In this document: piece by piece, positions 1 through 8,293 of the stretch
How positions within the stretch are numbered: the stretch's first letter is position 1
How the letters are laid out: the number at the start of each line of letters is the position of its first letter
Assembly (NCBI GenBank): GCA_946481425.1
Contig: CAMLNT010000008.1
Location: forward strand, 1-28,790
Origin: an uncultured Brevundimonas sp.
Lineage (GTDB): Bacteria > Pseudomonadota > Alphaproteobacteria > Caulobacterales > Caulobacteraceae
Direction of reading: 5' to 3'
DNA: 28,790 nucleotides
The notes under the pieces: model-generated
The model's input: the letters and a program-made list of their open reading frames with translations, nothing else
What the model was told of the DNA's origin: nothing
The model's database searches: none
Made by a program: the position numbers and the translations under genes

Positions 1-326
1 TCGGCGGCGGCCATGCCGTAGCTGCCGACCATGGAACCCGACGCGGTCGTGAGCGGGCACCCGGAGGTATAGGCATAGATGCCGCCGGGCTCGATGACGG
101 GCTGCTCGCCGACCACGCCCGGCCCGCGCACCTCTTCCTGCCGTCCGAAGGCGTCGGTGATGATCCAGTGGCGCGTGAGCAGTTGCACGGGGTGGTCTCG
201 TCGGTTCTCGACCTCGACCTGATAGGCCCAGACCCAGCGCCGCGCATCGGGGTCGGACTGGTGCGCGAGATAGGTCGGGGTGACCCGCACCACGACGCCC
301 CCGGTCTCGGCCTCATAGAGGCTCAT
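1..326 (-). CDS. apaG: ApaG domain protein (DUF525), 3' end cut by window edge
   Basis: This frame runs off the left edge without a stop, leaving the first 108 or so residues. They begin MSLYEAETGGVVVRVTPTY and contain the family's signature glycine-rich stretch (GPGVVGEQPVIEPGG, then YTSGCPL and SGSMVGSYGM). ApaG is a small fibronectin-III-like fold protein of about 125-130 residues, linked in enterobacteria to Co2+ resistance and the apaH locus; its biochemical role is unsettled. The ATG overlaps the TGA of the upstream kdsB as ATGA (323-326), so translation is probably coupled and the two genes form one minus-strand operon. Only a short C-terminal part of the protein should be missing. The family call is secure from the motif, the function is not. 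Confidence 0.9.
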   Translation of the reverse strand, partial: MSLYEAETGGVVVRVTPTYLAHQSDPDARRWVWAYQVEVENRRDHPVQLLTRHWIITDAFGRQEEVRGPGVVGEQPVIEPGGIYAYTSGCPLTTASGSMVGSYGMAAA

Positions 327-1054
327 GCCGGCACGCTGGCGCGAGCGGCGTCCAGGTCCGACGGGTTGTCCACCGAGATCGGCGCGTCGTCGGCGACGGC
401 GGCCCAGATCGACAGACCCATCTCCAGCGCTCGCAGCTGTTCGAGCTTTTCGCGACGTTCCAGCGGCGATGGTTCCGCGGCGCAGAAGCGCTCCAGCGCC
501 GCACGGCGGTAGCCGTAGATGCCGATATGGCGCCAGACCGGCGCGTCGCCATAGAGGGTCGAGCGCGTGAAATAGAGGGCCCGTCCACGCTCCGGCCCGG
601 TCATGGCCAGGATCGCCTTGACCACATCCGCATTGGCGCGATCGTCCGGCGAGGCCTCGGTCGCCACCACGGTGCCGATGTCGCAGGTCGGCTCCTCGGC
701 CAGCAGGCGCGCCACCGCCGAGATCACGCCGGGATCCACGAATGGCATGTCGCCCTGCAGATTGATGACCGTGTCGTGGCGCGCGTCGGGGTCAAGCGCA
801 TCCAGCGCCGCCCGCACGCGATCCGAACCAGACGGAAGGTCCGGGTCCGTCAGGATCGCGCGGCCGCCGTGGGCATGAACCGCCTCAACGATCTCCGGAT
901 CACCCGCGGCCACCGCCACGGGGCCGACGTTCGCCGCCTCGGCCTGACGCAGGGCCCTGACGATCATCGGCAGGCCGCCGATGTCGGCCAGCGGCTTGCC
1001 GGGCAGACGCTGGGCCGCCATACGGGCCGGAATGATGACAATGGGCTCTGACAC
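323..1054 (-). CDS. kdsB: 3-deoxy-manno-octulosonate cytidylyltransferase (CMP-KDO synthetase)
   Basis: KdsB activates KDO with CTP to give CMP-KDO, the donor for the inner core of lipopolysaccharide, in the cytoplasm. The N-terminus carries the nucleotide-binding signature IPARMAAQRLPGKPL (residues 9-23). Further in are a Lys/Arg-poor Rossmann-like core, LQGDMPF (the family usually has LQGDEP, so Met replaces Glu here), HIGIYGYRR and EQLRALE. From the GTG at 1054 the protein is 243 residues, close to the usual 245-255. The open frame extends much further upstream, but that part reads as non-coding shadow of the divergent cytochrome gene; the GTG sits directly before SEPIVIIPAR, which fits the family start. 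It ends in an ATGA overlap with apaG. Activity is inferred from motifs. Confidence 0.93.
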   Translation of the reverse strand: MSEPIVIIPARMAAQRLPGKPLADIGGLPMIVRALRQAEAANVGPVAVAAGDPEIVEAVHAHGGRAILTDPDLPSGSDRVRAALDALDPDARHDTVINLQGDMPFVDPGVISAVARLLAEEPTCDIGTVVATEASPDDRANADVVKAILAMTGPERGRALYFTRSTLYGDAPVWRHIGIYGYRRAALERFCAAEPSPLERREKLEQLRALEMGLSIWAAVADDAPISVDNPSDLDAARASVPA

Positions 1055-1156
1055 GCGCGGGGCGATCCACTTTCGTCGGCGGGCGGTTGCGCCCTTGGCG
1101 ATAGGGTGTAAGAGAGCGCCACGCAAGAAGAGCAAGGACAAGGCGGCTTTCAGAGC

Positions 1157-1864
1157 ATGAGCGGCGACCTCCAGTTCAACAAGATCGCGGGCGCGGGCCT
1201 GGCGACGGTCTTTACGATCCTCATGGTCAACTGGGGCGCGGAGACCCTCTACCATCAGGAATCGCCTGAAAAGATGGGCTATTTCATCGAGGTGGCCGAG
1301 GAAGACGCCGGCGCCGCCGAAGCCGAACTTCCGCCGGACTGGGGCACGGTCCTGCCGATCGCCGACCTCGCCGCGGGCGAGCGCGCCTTCGCGCGCTGCG
1401 CCACCTGCCACACGGTCAACCAGGGCGGCGCCAACGGCACCGGTCCGAACCTGTTCGGCATCGTAGGCGCGAACGTCATGCACGCGCCGGGGTTCAGCTA
1501 TTCGTCGGCCATGCAGGCGCACGCCGCAGAGTCGCCGACCTGGGGCTACGACGAACTCAACGAGTTCATCAATGCGCCGGGCCGCTACATCAACGGTACG
1601 GCTATGACCTTCGGCGGTCTGCGCGACACCCAGGAACGCATCAATCTGATCGCCTATCTGCGCAGCCAGGGTTCGACCGGGTTCGCTATTCCGGCGCCGG
1701 ATCCTGCGCGTCAGCCGGGCGCGGCCGCCCCGGCCGAAGCCCCGGCTCCGGGCGAAGGCGGCGAGGCTGGGGCTGAGGCCGCTGAAGGCGCTCCGGCCGA
1801 TCAGGCGGCGCCCGGCGCCGCGGCCGAGACCCAGACCGTTCAGCCGGGCGGCCCCGCCAACTGA
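1157..1864 (+). CDS. Membrane-anchored class I cytochrome c
   Basis: A 235-residue protein with one N-terminal uncleaved-looking membrane helix (about residues 9-26), a short linker, then a class I cytochrome c domain. The haem-binding CATCH is at residues 81-85, followed by GPNLFGIVG (97-105) and a plausible distal Met150 in NGTAMTF. This layout matches the CycM-type membrane cytochromes of alphaproteobacteria, which carry electrons between the bc1 complex and the terminal aa3 oxidase in the periplasm. After the cytochrome fold (ending near residue 172) comes a roughly 60-residue tail of Ala, Pro, Gly and Glu that looks disordered. Its TGA overlaps the probable CTG start of the next gene. 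The start is the first ATG; the ribosome-binding site is weak. Electron partner is inferred. Confidence 0.88.
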   Translation: MSGDLQFNKIAGAGLATVFTILMVNWGAETLYHQESPEKMGYFIEVAEEDAGAAEAELPPDWGTVLPIADLAAGERAFARCATCHTVNQGGANGTGPNLFGIVGANVMHAPGFSYSSAMQAHAAESPTWGYDELNEFINAPGRYINGTAMTFGGLRDTQERINLIAYLRSQGSTGFAIPAPDPARQPGAAAPAEAPAPGEGGEAGAEAAEGAPADQAAPGAAAETQTVQPGGPAN

Positions 1865-3444
1865 CGACTGACGCCCAGACCCTCGCGCGGCAAGGCCAGA
1901 CCCTGGCCGCCGAGGGACGCTGGAACGACGCCGAGCGCGCCCTGTCCGAGGCCGCGCGCCTCGACCCGTCCCTGATCCCTGATCTTGAGGCGATGCAGGA
2001 CCGCCGCGGCTCCCTGGCCTGTGACTACGCCCGCGGGCGCCGCGACTGGGCGGGGCTTGAGCACGCCGCGCGCGCCTGGATCAGCCGCAGACCGGACAAT
2101 CCCGACCCCTGGCGAGAGATCTCGCGGGCCATGTTCGAGGTCGGGCGTCACGCCCAGGCGGTCATCGCCTTCCGGCGCGTCGCGGCGCTGGAACCCGAGA
2201 ACGCAGACAATCTGGCGGCGCTCGGCGGCCTGCTGCTTCATGCACTGCAGTACGAGGAGGCGGCGCGGCTCCTGGCGCTGGCGCTTGAGCGCAATCCCGA
2301 TCACGCCGACGCCCTCTCATCGCAGGCGACGCTGCTGACCTATCTCGGGCGTTTCGAGGAGGCCGAAGCGGCCTGCCGCCGGGTCCTGGCGCTGCGGCCC
2401 GACCACGCCCCGGCCTATACGATCCTGACGCGCCTGACCGGCGGGCGCCTCTCCAGGGCGGAGCAAGGCCGTCTGGCCGGACTGGCGGGAGATCTGTCCC
2501 AGCCGCTCGACTACCGGCTGCCCGCTGCCTTCGCGGTGGCCCACGCATTGGATGCGGACGGGCGCTACGACGAGGCCTTCGCGGCCTATCGCTCGGCTCA
2601 CCGGCTGGCGGCCTCGCGGGCAGAGGGCGGATATGACCACGCCGCCGCCGTCGAGCGCGCTCGCCGCATCGTGCGCCTGCCCGCTGAACCGCGCCTGCCC
2701 GCCGGGGGGCGGCCCCGTCCGATCTTCGTGGTCGGCATGGCGCGGTCGGGCACGACGCTGGTCGAGGCCATGCTGGCGGCTCATCCGCGCGTCTTCGGCG
2801 CGGGCGAGCGCGTGGTCCTCCCGGGCCTGCTCGAGTCGTGGCTGGCCCGCCCCGATCTCCAGCCGGACGACCGTTGGGCCGCGGCTTATCTGGCGGGGCT
2901 GGGTGATCTCGAGGGGCGGGACCACGTCACCGACAAGATGCCGAGAAACCTGGAAGCCGTCGGCCTGATCGACCGCCTGTTTCCGGACGCGCCGATCATC
3001 GTCATGCGTCGCGATCCCGTGGAGACCTGCCTGTCGCTGTATCGGCAGGAGTTCAGCCGCGACTGGACCTTTGCCCACGACCTGACCGATCTCGGCCGGG
3101 CCTATGGCCTTTCGGCGCGGGTCGCCGCCCACTGGGCGCGGGCGTATCCCGGCCGACTGATCGAGGTGCAGTATGAGGCGCTGGCCGGCGACTTCGAGGC
3201 GGAAGCGCGCCGCATCGTTGAGGCCTGCGGGCTGGACTGGGACCCAGCCTGCGCCGATCCGGCGAGGTCGCCGCGTCCGATCGCCACCTTTTCGACGGTC
3301 AGCGCCCGCTCGCCGGTGCGCGTGATGAACGGCCGGGCCGAGGCCTACCGGCCCCACCTGGGACCTCTTGTGGAGGCGCTCGTTGCGGAGGGGGTGGATC
3401 TGGAAACGGGCGCGCTTGGCCCAGAGGTCGATCCGGCGCTCTAG
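1861..3444 (+). CDS. Tetratricopeptide-repeat sulfotransferase
   Basis: The N-terminal half is a series of TPR units (for example QYEEAARLLALALERNPDHA and RFEEAEAACRRVLALRPDHA). The C-terminal half is a PAPS-dependent sulfotransferase-like domain with the 5'-phosphosulfate loop FVVGMARSGTTLVEAML and the 3'-phosphate-binding RRDPVETCLSLY. Proteins of this build are common in alphaproteobacteria, but their acceptors are mostly unknown. The first ATG is at 1993, yet a textbook TPR (GRWNDAERALSEAARLDPSL) lies in the same frame upstream of it. No ATG, GTG or TTG exists in that stretch, and the frame is open only back to 1786. I therefore place the start at CTG 1861, overlapping the cytochrome TGA as CTGA; the conservative start is 1993 (483 residues). 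The TAG stop is shared with the convergent gene as CTAG. Confidence 0.85.
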   Translation: MTTDAQTLARQGQTLAAEGRWNDAERALSEAARLDPSLIPDLEAMQDRRGSLACDYARGRRDWAGLEHAARAWISRRPDNPDPWREISRAMFEVGRHAQAVIAFRRVAALEPENADNLAALGGLLLHALQYEEAARLLALALERNPDHADALSSQATLLTYLGRFEEAEAACRRVLALRPDHAPAYTILTRLTGGRLSRAEQGRLAGLAGDLSQPLDYRLPAAFAVAHALDADGRYDEAFAAYRSAHRLAASRAEGGYDHAAAVERARRIVRLPAEPRLPAGGRPRPIFVVGMARSGTTLVEAMLAAHPRVFGAGERVVLPGLLESWLARPDLQPDDRWAAAYLAGLGDLEGRDHVTDKMPRNLEAVGLIDRLFPDAPIIVMRRDPVETCLSLYRQEFSRDWTFAHDLTDLGRAYGLSARVAAHWARAYPGRLIEVQYEALAGDFEAEARRIVEACGLDWDPACADPARSPRPIATFSTVSARSPVRVMNGRAEAYRPHLGPLVEALVAEGVDLETGALGPEVDPAL

Positions 3445-4190
3445 ATTCTGCGGAAGACGGCCCCGGGAGCGCCCCGGTCCCGCCAGCGCCGGTCGACGGC
3501 GATGAATATTTCGATCACGACGGCGCCCGCATCGGGACAGGCATGAATCAGGTGTCCGGCATCGACAAGGACGCCGGCATGGCGCCCGAGCCATACGACG
3601 AGATCGCCGCGCAGGGGCGCCCCCACGCGTGCGCCCAGTTCGGCCTGGAGGTCGGACGCGCGCGGGCCGGGCCGGCCGCAAGCCAGCAGCGCCTGCTGGA
3701 CCAGGCCGCCGCAATCCACGCCGGCGCGGGACCGCCCACCCCTGCGATAAGGCGCCCCGAGCAGTCGCTCGGCTGCGGTCGCCAGATCAGGATCGAAGGA
3801 GCGCAGATCCGCGAGCTCGCTGGATCGGACGGCATGGCCTGCGCCGACCAGTGCGTTCAGCGGCAGGCTGGCGCCTGTGGTGGCGACGCGATGGGTGATG
3901 GTGAAGGGGTCGCCGAGCAGATCGGCCTCGACATAGCCGACCGAGCCATCCCGTCGGGCTCGGCCCCAGCTGCGCGCCTCGACCGTTTCAAGCACATCGA
4001 AGGCCTCGCCGTGCAGGAGCTCGCCGACCGGATCCCCGGTCTCGTTGGTTATGGGGGCGAAACCGTACCGGCAGCGGCGTTCAATCGTCGGGGCGTAGCG
4101 TTCGGCCCGAACCAGACCCTCGAGCGCCAGCTCGGCCAGGTCGGGCCGGGCCAGCAGAAAACGCGGATCGAGGTCGGGCGCGAAGGTCAC
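3441..4190 (-). CDS. SH3-domain NlpC/P60 cell-wall peptidase
   Basis: A 249-residue protein with an SH3-like region (about residues 35-100, e.g. GELLHGEAFDVLETVEARSW and DGSVGYVEADLL) and a C-terminal NlpC/P60 cysteine peptidase domain. The probable nucleophile is Cys160 in GVDCGGLVQ (DCSGLV is more usual) and the catalytic His is His204 in GRHAGVLVD, with GDLVVW just before it. Such enzymes cut gamma-D-Glu-diamino acid links in peptidoglycan peptides. I see no signal peptide, so it may act on recycled muropeptides in the cytoplasm. It follows the M17 aminopeptidase by 35 bases on the same strand, which fits a peptide-recycling pair. The start is the GTG at 4190, the only canonical start downstream of the aminopeptidase stop. 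Its stop is the shared CTAG at 3441-3444. Confidence 0.87.
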   Translation of the reverse strand: MTFAPDLDPRFLLARPDLAELALEGLVRAERYAPTIERRCRYGFAPITNETGDPVGELLHGEAFDVLETVEARSWGRARRDGSVGYVEADLLGDPFTITHRVATTGASLPLNALVGAGHAVRSSELADLRSFDPDLATAAERLLGAPYRRGGRSRAGVDCGGLVQQALLACGRPGPRASDLQAELGARVGAPLRGDLVVWLGRHAGVLVDAGHLIHACPDAGAVVIEIFIAVDRRWRDRGAPGAVFRRI

Positions 4191-4225
4191 CCCTGCCCGA
4201 TATTCCCCAAGGCTGAAAAACCGCG

Positions 4226-5614
4226 TTAACGGCCGTACCGGTCCGTCAGCACCTTGAAGACGGCGCGGATTGCCTGGGCCTCGCCGCCGGCCGGGTGTCC
4301 GGGGCGCGCCCGGCTGTTCCAGGCGAAGATGTCGAAATGGCACCAGCTTCCGGTTTCTGGCGCAAATCGTTGCAGAAACAGGGCTGCCGTGACCGATCCA
4401 GCCTGCGCCCATTCGGCGGAATCGTTCCGCAGGTCGGCGATCTCGGCCTCCACCGCCTCACGATAGCCGCGCCACAGCGGCATGCGCCAGACGGGGTCGC
4501 GGCGATCGGCCGCAGCGGCGGTGATCTCGGCCGCGAGGCCTTCGTCGTCCGTATAGAAGGGCGGCAGTTCCGGCCCCAGGGCGACCCGCGCCGCGCCCGT
4601 CAGGGTGGCGAAATCGATCGTCAGGTCCGGATTGTGCTCGCCGGCTCGAGCCAGCGCGTCGGACAGGATCACCCGGCCCTCGGCGTCCGTGTTTCCGATC
4701 TCGACCGACAGGCCCTTGCGCGTCCGGACTACATCGCCCGGGCGGAAGGCGTCGCCGGAGATGGCGTTTTCGACGGCGGCGACCAGCACCATCAGCCGCA
4801 CCTTCAGCCCCGCCTGCATCACCAGCCTGCCGAGCGCCAGGGCGTGGGCCGAACCGCCCATGTCCTTCTTCATGTTGCGCATGCCGGCCGCCGGCTTGAT
4901 GTCCAGGCCGCCGGAGTCAAACACCACGCCCTTGCCGACCAGCGCCACCAGCGGGAGCTCGGTTTGGTCGAGGTTCCAGCCGATCTCGATGAGGCGCGGC
5001 GCCCGCGCCGCCGTCGCCGCGCGGCCGACGGCATGGATGGCGGGATAGTTGTCCTCGAGCAGCGCGTCGCCGGTCGTCACGGCGATGGAGGCTCCGTTGG
5101 AGGACGCGATCTCGCGGGCGATGGTCTCGATCTGCAGCGGGCCCATGTCCTGGGCCGGGGTGTCGACCATCTCGCGCGCCAGAAGGCAGGCGGAGGCGAC
5201 CTGGCGGATTCCCGCGATCTCCCTGTCATCGCCGACCACCAGCCGCGCACGGCCGCGTTCAGGCCGGGCCTTGTAGCGATCGAACAGATAGGCCCCCAGC
5301 GCCCATCCCGTGGCGAACAGGCCAACGTCGAGACCCTCGGGCGGGCTCTCCAGCACATAGTCCCCGGCCGGGAGGCGCGCGGCCAGCGAGCGAGCGCTCA
5401 TCGGATCGGCGCCGCCCTTGCCCGCGCCCGCCAGCACCTTGCGGACACGCCCGTCAGGACCCGCATCAATCAGGATGCGCCCGGCCTGGCCCTTGAAGTC
5501 CTGACCGCGGCCCAGCTCCTTCAGGCCGTCATCGGTCAGGGCTTCGAACGCGGCCTCCGAGACCAGCGAGAGCGGAATGGCGGCGTCGGAGGCGGCGATC
5601 AGGACGTCAGGCAT
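4226..5614 (-). CDS. M17 family leucyl aminopeptidase
   Basis: A 462-residue cytosolic metallo-aminopeptidase of the M17 family, which removes N-terminal residues from peptides with two metal ions. The metal and catalytic residues are all visible: Lys228 and Asp233 in VGKGVVFDSGG, Asp251 in KKDMGGSA, and Asp310, Glu312 and Arg314 in the signature NTDAEGRVILSDAL. The length is a little under E. coli PepA (503) and in the range of the shorter alphaproteobacterial members. The ATG at 5614 begins MPDVLIAASDAAIPL; the open frame continues upstream but reads there as antisense of the divergent TPR gene. It probably shares a transcript with the NlpC/P60 gene just downstream. An M17 family member is certain; which peptides it prefers cannot be told. 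Confidence 0.93.
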   Translation of the reverse strand: MPDVLIAASDAAIPLSLVSEAAFEALTDDGLKELGRGQDFKGQAGRILIDAGPDGRVRKVLAGAGKGGADPMSARSLAARLPAGDYVLESPPEGLDVGLFATGWALGAYLFDRYKARPERGRARLVVGDDREIAGIRQVASACLLAREMVDTPAQDMGPLQIETIAREIASSNGASIAVTTGDALLEDNYPAIHAVGRAATAARAPRLIEIGWNLDQTELPLVALVGKGVVFDSGGLDIKPAAGMRNMKKDMGGSAHALALGRLVMQAGLKVRLMVLVAAVENAISGDAFRPGDVVRTRKGLSVEIGNTDAEGRVILSDALARAGEHNPDLTIDFATLTGAARVALGPELPPFYTDDEGLAAEITAAAADRRDPVWRMPLWRGYREAVEAEIADLRNDSAEWAQAGSVTAALFLQRFAPETGSWCHFDIFAWNSRARPGHPAGGEAQAIRAVFKVLTDRYGR

Positions 5615-5631
5615 GGGGACCTTGCTCAACA

Positions 5632-5671
5632 GGTTAACCACTCCTTGACCGGCGGGGCCTGAGACTCTCAG
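5632..5671. promoter_or_regulatory. Palindromes in the divergent M17/TPR promoter region
   Basis: The 84-base gap between the two divergent genes holds a perfect GGTTAACC palindrome (5632-5639) and, 19 bases on, the inverted repeat CTGAGA-C-TCTCAG (5659-5671). The second contains GACTC, a GANTC site of the kind methylated by CcrM in Caulobacterales. TTAACC is also the core of a CtrA half-site. No full TTAA-N7-TTAA site is present. That these are operators is inference from symmetry and position. Confidence 0.35.
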
Positions 5672-5698
5672 CGAACCGGACCGATCAGGACGCCTGTC

Positions 5699-6562
5699 AT
5701 GTCGCCCAAGAGCCTTGTCTTCGCAACCGTCGCCGCCGCGACCCTGACCTGCGCCCTGCCGGCGCAGGCGCAGATCTGGCCGTTCGGACGAGACAGCGAC
5801 GAAGCCGCCGAAACGCCGGCCCAGACCCCGCCCGCGGAGGGCGCGGCGCCCGCCGCCCCGGAGCGACGCGTCGCCACGGCCGAGCAGCGCGCCCAGGCCG
5901 AGCGGCTCGACCCGCTGTCGCGCGCGGTCTTCTGGGCCGCCGAGGTGGCTATCTCGCCCAATGACATTGAAGCCTATCTGAACCTGTCGCGCGCCCAGCG
6001 CGAACTGCGGCGCTATCAGGAGGCTGCCGACAGCGCCCAGCAGGCGCTCGTCGTCGCACCGGGTGATCGGCGCGCCATGATGGAGCTCGCCCGGGCCAAG
6101 ATCGCCCAAGGCCAGGCCTTCTACGCCATCGCGCCGCTCGAGCAGGCGCGGGCGATGGAGCCCTCGGACTGGCAGGCGGTGTCCCTGCTCGGTGTCGCCC
6201 TGGATCAGGTAAGCCGCCGCGACGAGGCCCGCCAGGCCTGGGCAGATGCGCTGACCCTCTCGCCCGAGAATCCGGCTGTGCTGACCAACATGGCCCTTTC
6301 CACCGCTTCGGACGGCCAGCACGCTGAAGCCGAGGCTCTGCTCCGTCGCGCGGTGGCCCAGCCCGGCGCGACCGTCCAGATGCGTCTCAATCTGGCGCTG
6401 ATGATCGGCCTGCAGGGGCGCACCGCCGAGGCCGAGCAGATCCTGCGCCGCGAACTGCCGCCAGAACTGGTCGAGCAGAACCTCAACTGGCTGCGTCGGA
6501 CCTCCGGTCCGGCCGCGCCGGCCGGAGGCGCGCGCACCTGGGACGCGCTTCGGGGCGGCTGA
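5699..6562 (+). CDS. Exported tetratricopeptide-repeat protein, TadD-like
   Basis: A 287-residue protein with a Sec signal peptide (about residues 1-24, ending ALPAQAQ), an Ala/Pro/Glu-rich linker to about residue 65, and then four or five TPR units (from AEVAISPNDIEAYLNLSRAQ to about residue 260). A short Gly/Ala-rich C-terminus follows. The layout resembles TadD, the TPR pilotin-like protein of Flp pilus loci, but no other tad or cpa gene is in the window, so TadD is only a likeness. It is divergent from the M17 aminopeptidase across an 84-base gap. The first ATG gives a good signal peptide directly, which supports the start. A periplasmic scaffold role is inferred from the repeats; no partner is evident. 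Confidence 0.8.
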   Translation: MSPKSLVFATVAAATLTCALPAQAQIWPFGRDSDEAAETPAQTPPAEGAAPAAPERRVATAEQRAQAERLDPLSRAVFWAAEVAISPNDIEAYLNLSRAQRELRRYQEAADSAQQALVVAPGDRRAMMELARAKIAQGQAFYAIAPLEQARAMEPSDWQAVSLLGVALDQVSRRDEARQAWADALTLSPENPAVLTNMALSTASDGQHAEAEALLRRAVAQPGATVQMRLNLALMIGLQGRTAEAEQILRRELPPELVEQNLNWLRRTSGPAAPAGGARTWDALRGG

Positions 6563-6597
6563 GGCCCCGCCGCGCGTCGGCTGGCCGACAGATCGCC

Positions 6598-6825
6598 CTA
6601 GTTCAGACGCCCGGACGTTCCGCCGCGGACTTCGCAGGCGTAGTCATTGGCCGGGTTCGGCCCCGTCGAGCCCGCGATCGGCGTCAGGATGCCGCCTCGC
6701 GCGTCGCAGGCGGCGCGCAGTTCGGACATCTGCTCGGAATAGGTCGGGCGAGGCGCGCCGGTTGAGGCGCAGGCGGCCAGGCAAAGCGTGGCGCCAAGCC
6801 CGGCGGCGAGAACGATGGCTCGCAT
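6598..6825 (-). CDS. Small lipoprotein, function unknown
   Basis: A 75-residue putative lipoprotein. The start at 6825 (MRAIVLAAGLGA) is chosen over in-frame upstream starts because a strong ribosome-binding site, AGGGAGA, lies about 8 bases before it and it gives a clean signal peptide with lipobox LAAC (Cys19). The mature part is about 57 residues and has two cysteines (40 and 64), plausibly a disulfide around RGGILTPIAGSTGPNPANDY. I do not recognise the family. It lies 98 bases downstream of the lytic transglycosylase on the same strand and may be cotranscribed with it. Its end is 35 bases from the convergent TPR gene, the only convergent pair in the window that does not overlap. Confidence 0.75.
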   Translation of the reverse strand: MRAIVLAAGLGATLCLAACASTGAPRPTYSEQMSELRAACDARGGILTPIAGSTGPNPANDYACEVRGGTSGRLN

Positions 6826-6923
6826 GATGTCAGTCTCCCTCAAGCGCCGCATAAACGGCGAAGAGCCATCCTTCGCTCCGACTTGGGCGGAAAAACGGTG
6901 AAATTTCGCCCGACGGGCGAGCG

Positions 6924-8207
6924 TCACGTTCCGGCTTCAGCTCGCACACGGGCGATGATCGAGGCGTTGACATAGCCGTCCGCAATCAGGCCTCGCGCCG
7001 CCTGGTACTGACGCAGGGCTCGGCGCGTGCCCGAGCCGATCACGCCGTCGATGCCATTGGGATCGTACCCGAGCGCAGCCAGGCCGCGCTGAAGGCCGAG
7101 CGCCTGATCGCGCGAGATCGGATCCTCCGCCGGCCACGCCCGCGAAACGCCGGGGCGGCCATCCATCGCATCGGCGAGCAGGCCGATCGACAGGGCGTAA
7201 CTCATCGCATTGTTATAGCGCCGGATCACATAATGGTTCGGCAGGGCCAGGAAGGCCGGGCCGCCCGCGCCGGACGGTAGCAGGATGGTGGCGTTCTCGG
7301 CCGCCTCCGCGTCCGTCAGCTGCACGCCGCCGACCGTCTGGACACCCCGCTGGGCCCAGAAGCTCCACGGGCGGCTCTCGGAATCGGACAGGCTGTAGTC
7401 GAAGCCGTTTGGCAAAGTGACTTCAACGGCCCAACGCTGGTTACGCTTCCAGCCGGCGCTGGACAGCAGGTTCGCCGCCGAGGCGAGGGCGTCCTGGTCG
7501 GAGCCCCAGATGTCCACCACTCCGTCGCCGTTTCCGTCGCGGGCGAGGCGCAGATAGTTGTCCGGCATGAACTGGGTCTGGCCCATGGCTCCGGCCCAGC
7601 TGCCCAGAAGGCGCGCGCGGTCGCGGCGGCCTTCGGTGACGATCCGAAGGGCGTCGGCGAGCTGGCCCTCTGCCCACTCACGCCTCCGGCCCTCCCAGGC
7701 GAGGGTCGCCAGCGAACGAATGACGTCGAAATCGCCCTGAATGCGGCCGAAGGCGCTTTCCTGGGCCCAGATCGAGACGAGGATCGATTTCGGCACGCCA
7801 TACTGGTCCTGGATCGCATTCATCCACGGACTGGAGCCGATCCGGCTGACGCCTTGCTGGATGCGGTCGGCGCTGACGGCGCGATTGATATAGTCCCCGG
7901 CGCCGCGGGAGAATTCGGGCTGCGACTGGTCGCGCTGGACCACGCGCATGTCGGGCGACAGTCCGGCGAGCTCGCGCTCCCAGGCCGCACGATCAGCCCC
8001 CGCGCGGCGCGCGATGAAGCTGTCGCGCCAGGCGTTGAACTCCATCACCTCGGTCGGCGTGGGCTGTCCCGGCGTCTGGGGTTGGGTCGAGGGGGGCGAG
8101 GGCTGCGGCTGCGGGCTCGGCGCCGGCTGATAGGGCGGCGGCTCGGGCGTCATCGGCGCGCAGGCGGCCACGACGAGACACAGGATCAGACGCGACGTCA
8201 TCTTCAT
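6924..8207 (-). CDS. MltB-family lytic murein transglycosylase, lipoprotein with peptidoglycan-binding domain
   Basis: This 427-residue enzyme cleaves the MurNAc-GlcNAc bond of peptidoglycan to leave anhydro-MurNAc ends. A lipoprotein signal ends at LVVAAC (Cys16), then comes a Pro/Gln-rich linker (about 18-52). The catalytic domain carries Glu150 in SIWAQESAFG and the family motif SWAGAMGQTQFMPDNYL (203-219). DGNGDGVVDIW (224-234) matches the EF-hand-like calcium loop known from E. coli MltB/Slt35. A PG_binding_1 domain fills about residues 362-422 (ALGLQRGLAALGYDPNGIDG, GSGTRRALRQYQ). It is therefore placed on the periplasmic face of a membrane, probably the outer one. Two ATGs lie two codons apart at the start; I took the first. 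The gene is divergent from rpmJ. Confidence 0.93.
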   Translation of the reverse strand: MKMTSRLILCLVVAACAPMTPEPPPYQPAPSPQPQPSPPSTQPQTPGQPTPTEVMEFNAWRDSFIARRAGADRAAWERELAGLSPDMRVVQRDQSQPEFSRGAGDYINRAVSADRIQQGVSRIGSSPWMNAIQDQYGVPKSILVSIWAQESAFGRIQGDFDVIRSLATLAWEGRRREWAEGQLADALRIVTEGRRDRARLLGSWAGAMGQTQFMPDNYLRLARDGNGDGVVDIWGSDQDALASAANLLSSAGWKRNQRWAVEVTLPNGFDYSLSDSESRPWSFWAQRGVQTVGGVQLTDAEAAENATILLPSGAGGPAFLALPNHYVIRRYNNAMSYALSIGLLADAMDGRPGVSRAWPAEDPISRDQALGLQRGLAALGYDPNGIDGVIGSGTRRALRQYQAARGLIADGYVNASIIARVRAEAGT

Positions 8208-8293
8208 GGGCTCAGCCTAGCGGGCATTTGCTAAACGCTTCAATCACAAGCGCGTGGGGCGCGAGATGACGAATGGACGCGTTAGCCCGTGCG

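Noticed and set aside
2317..3714. 465-codon minus-strand open frame across the sulfotransferase and NlpC genes
   Set aside because: It crosses two well-supported genes and gives a low-complexity Arg/Gly/Pro product.
4295..5662. 455-codon plus-strand open frame opposite the M17 aminopeptidase
   Set aside because: The minus strand has every M17 metal ligand; the plus product has no motif.
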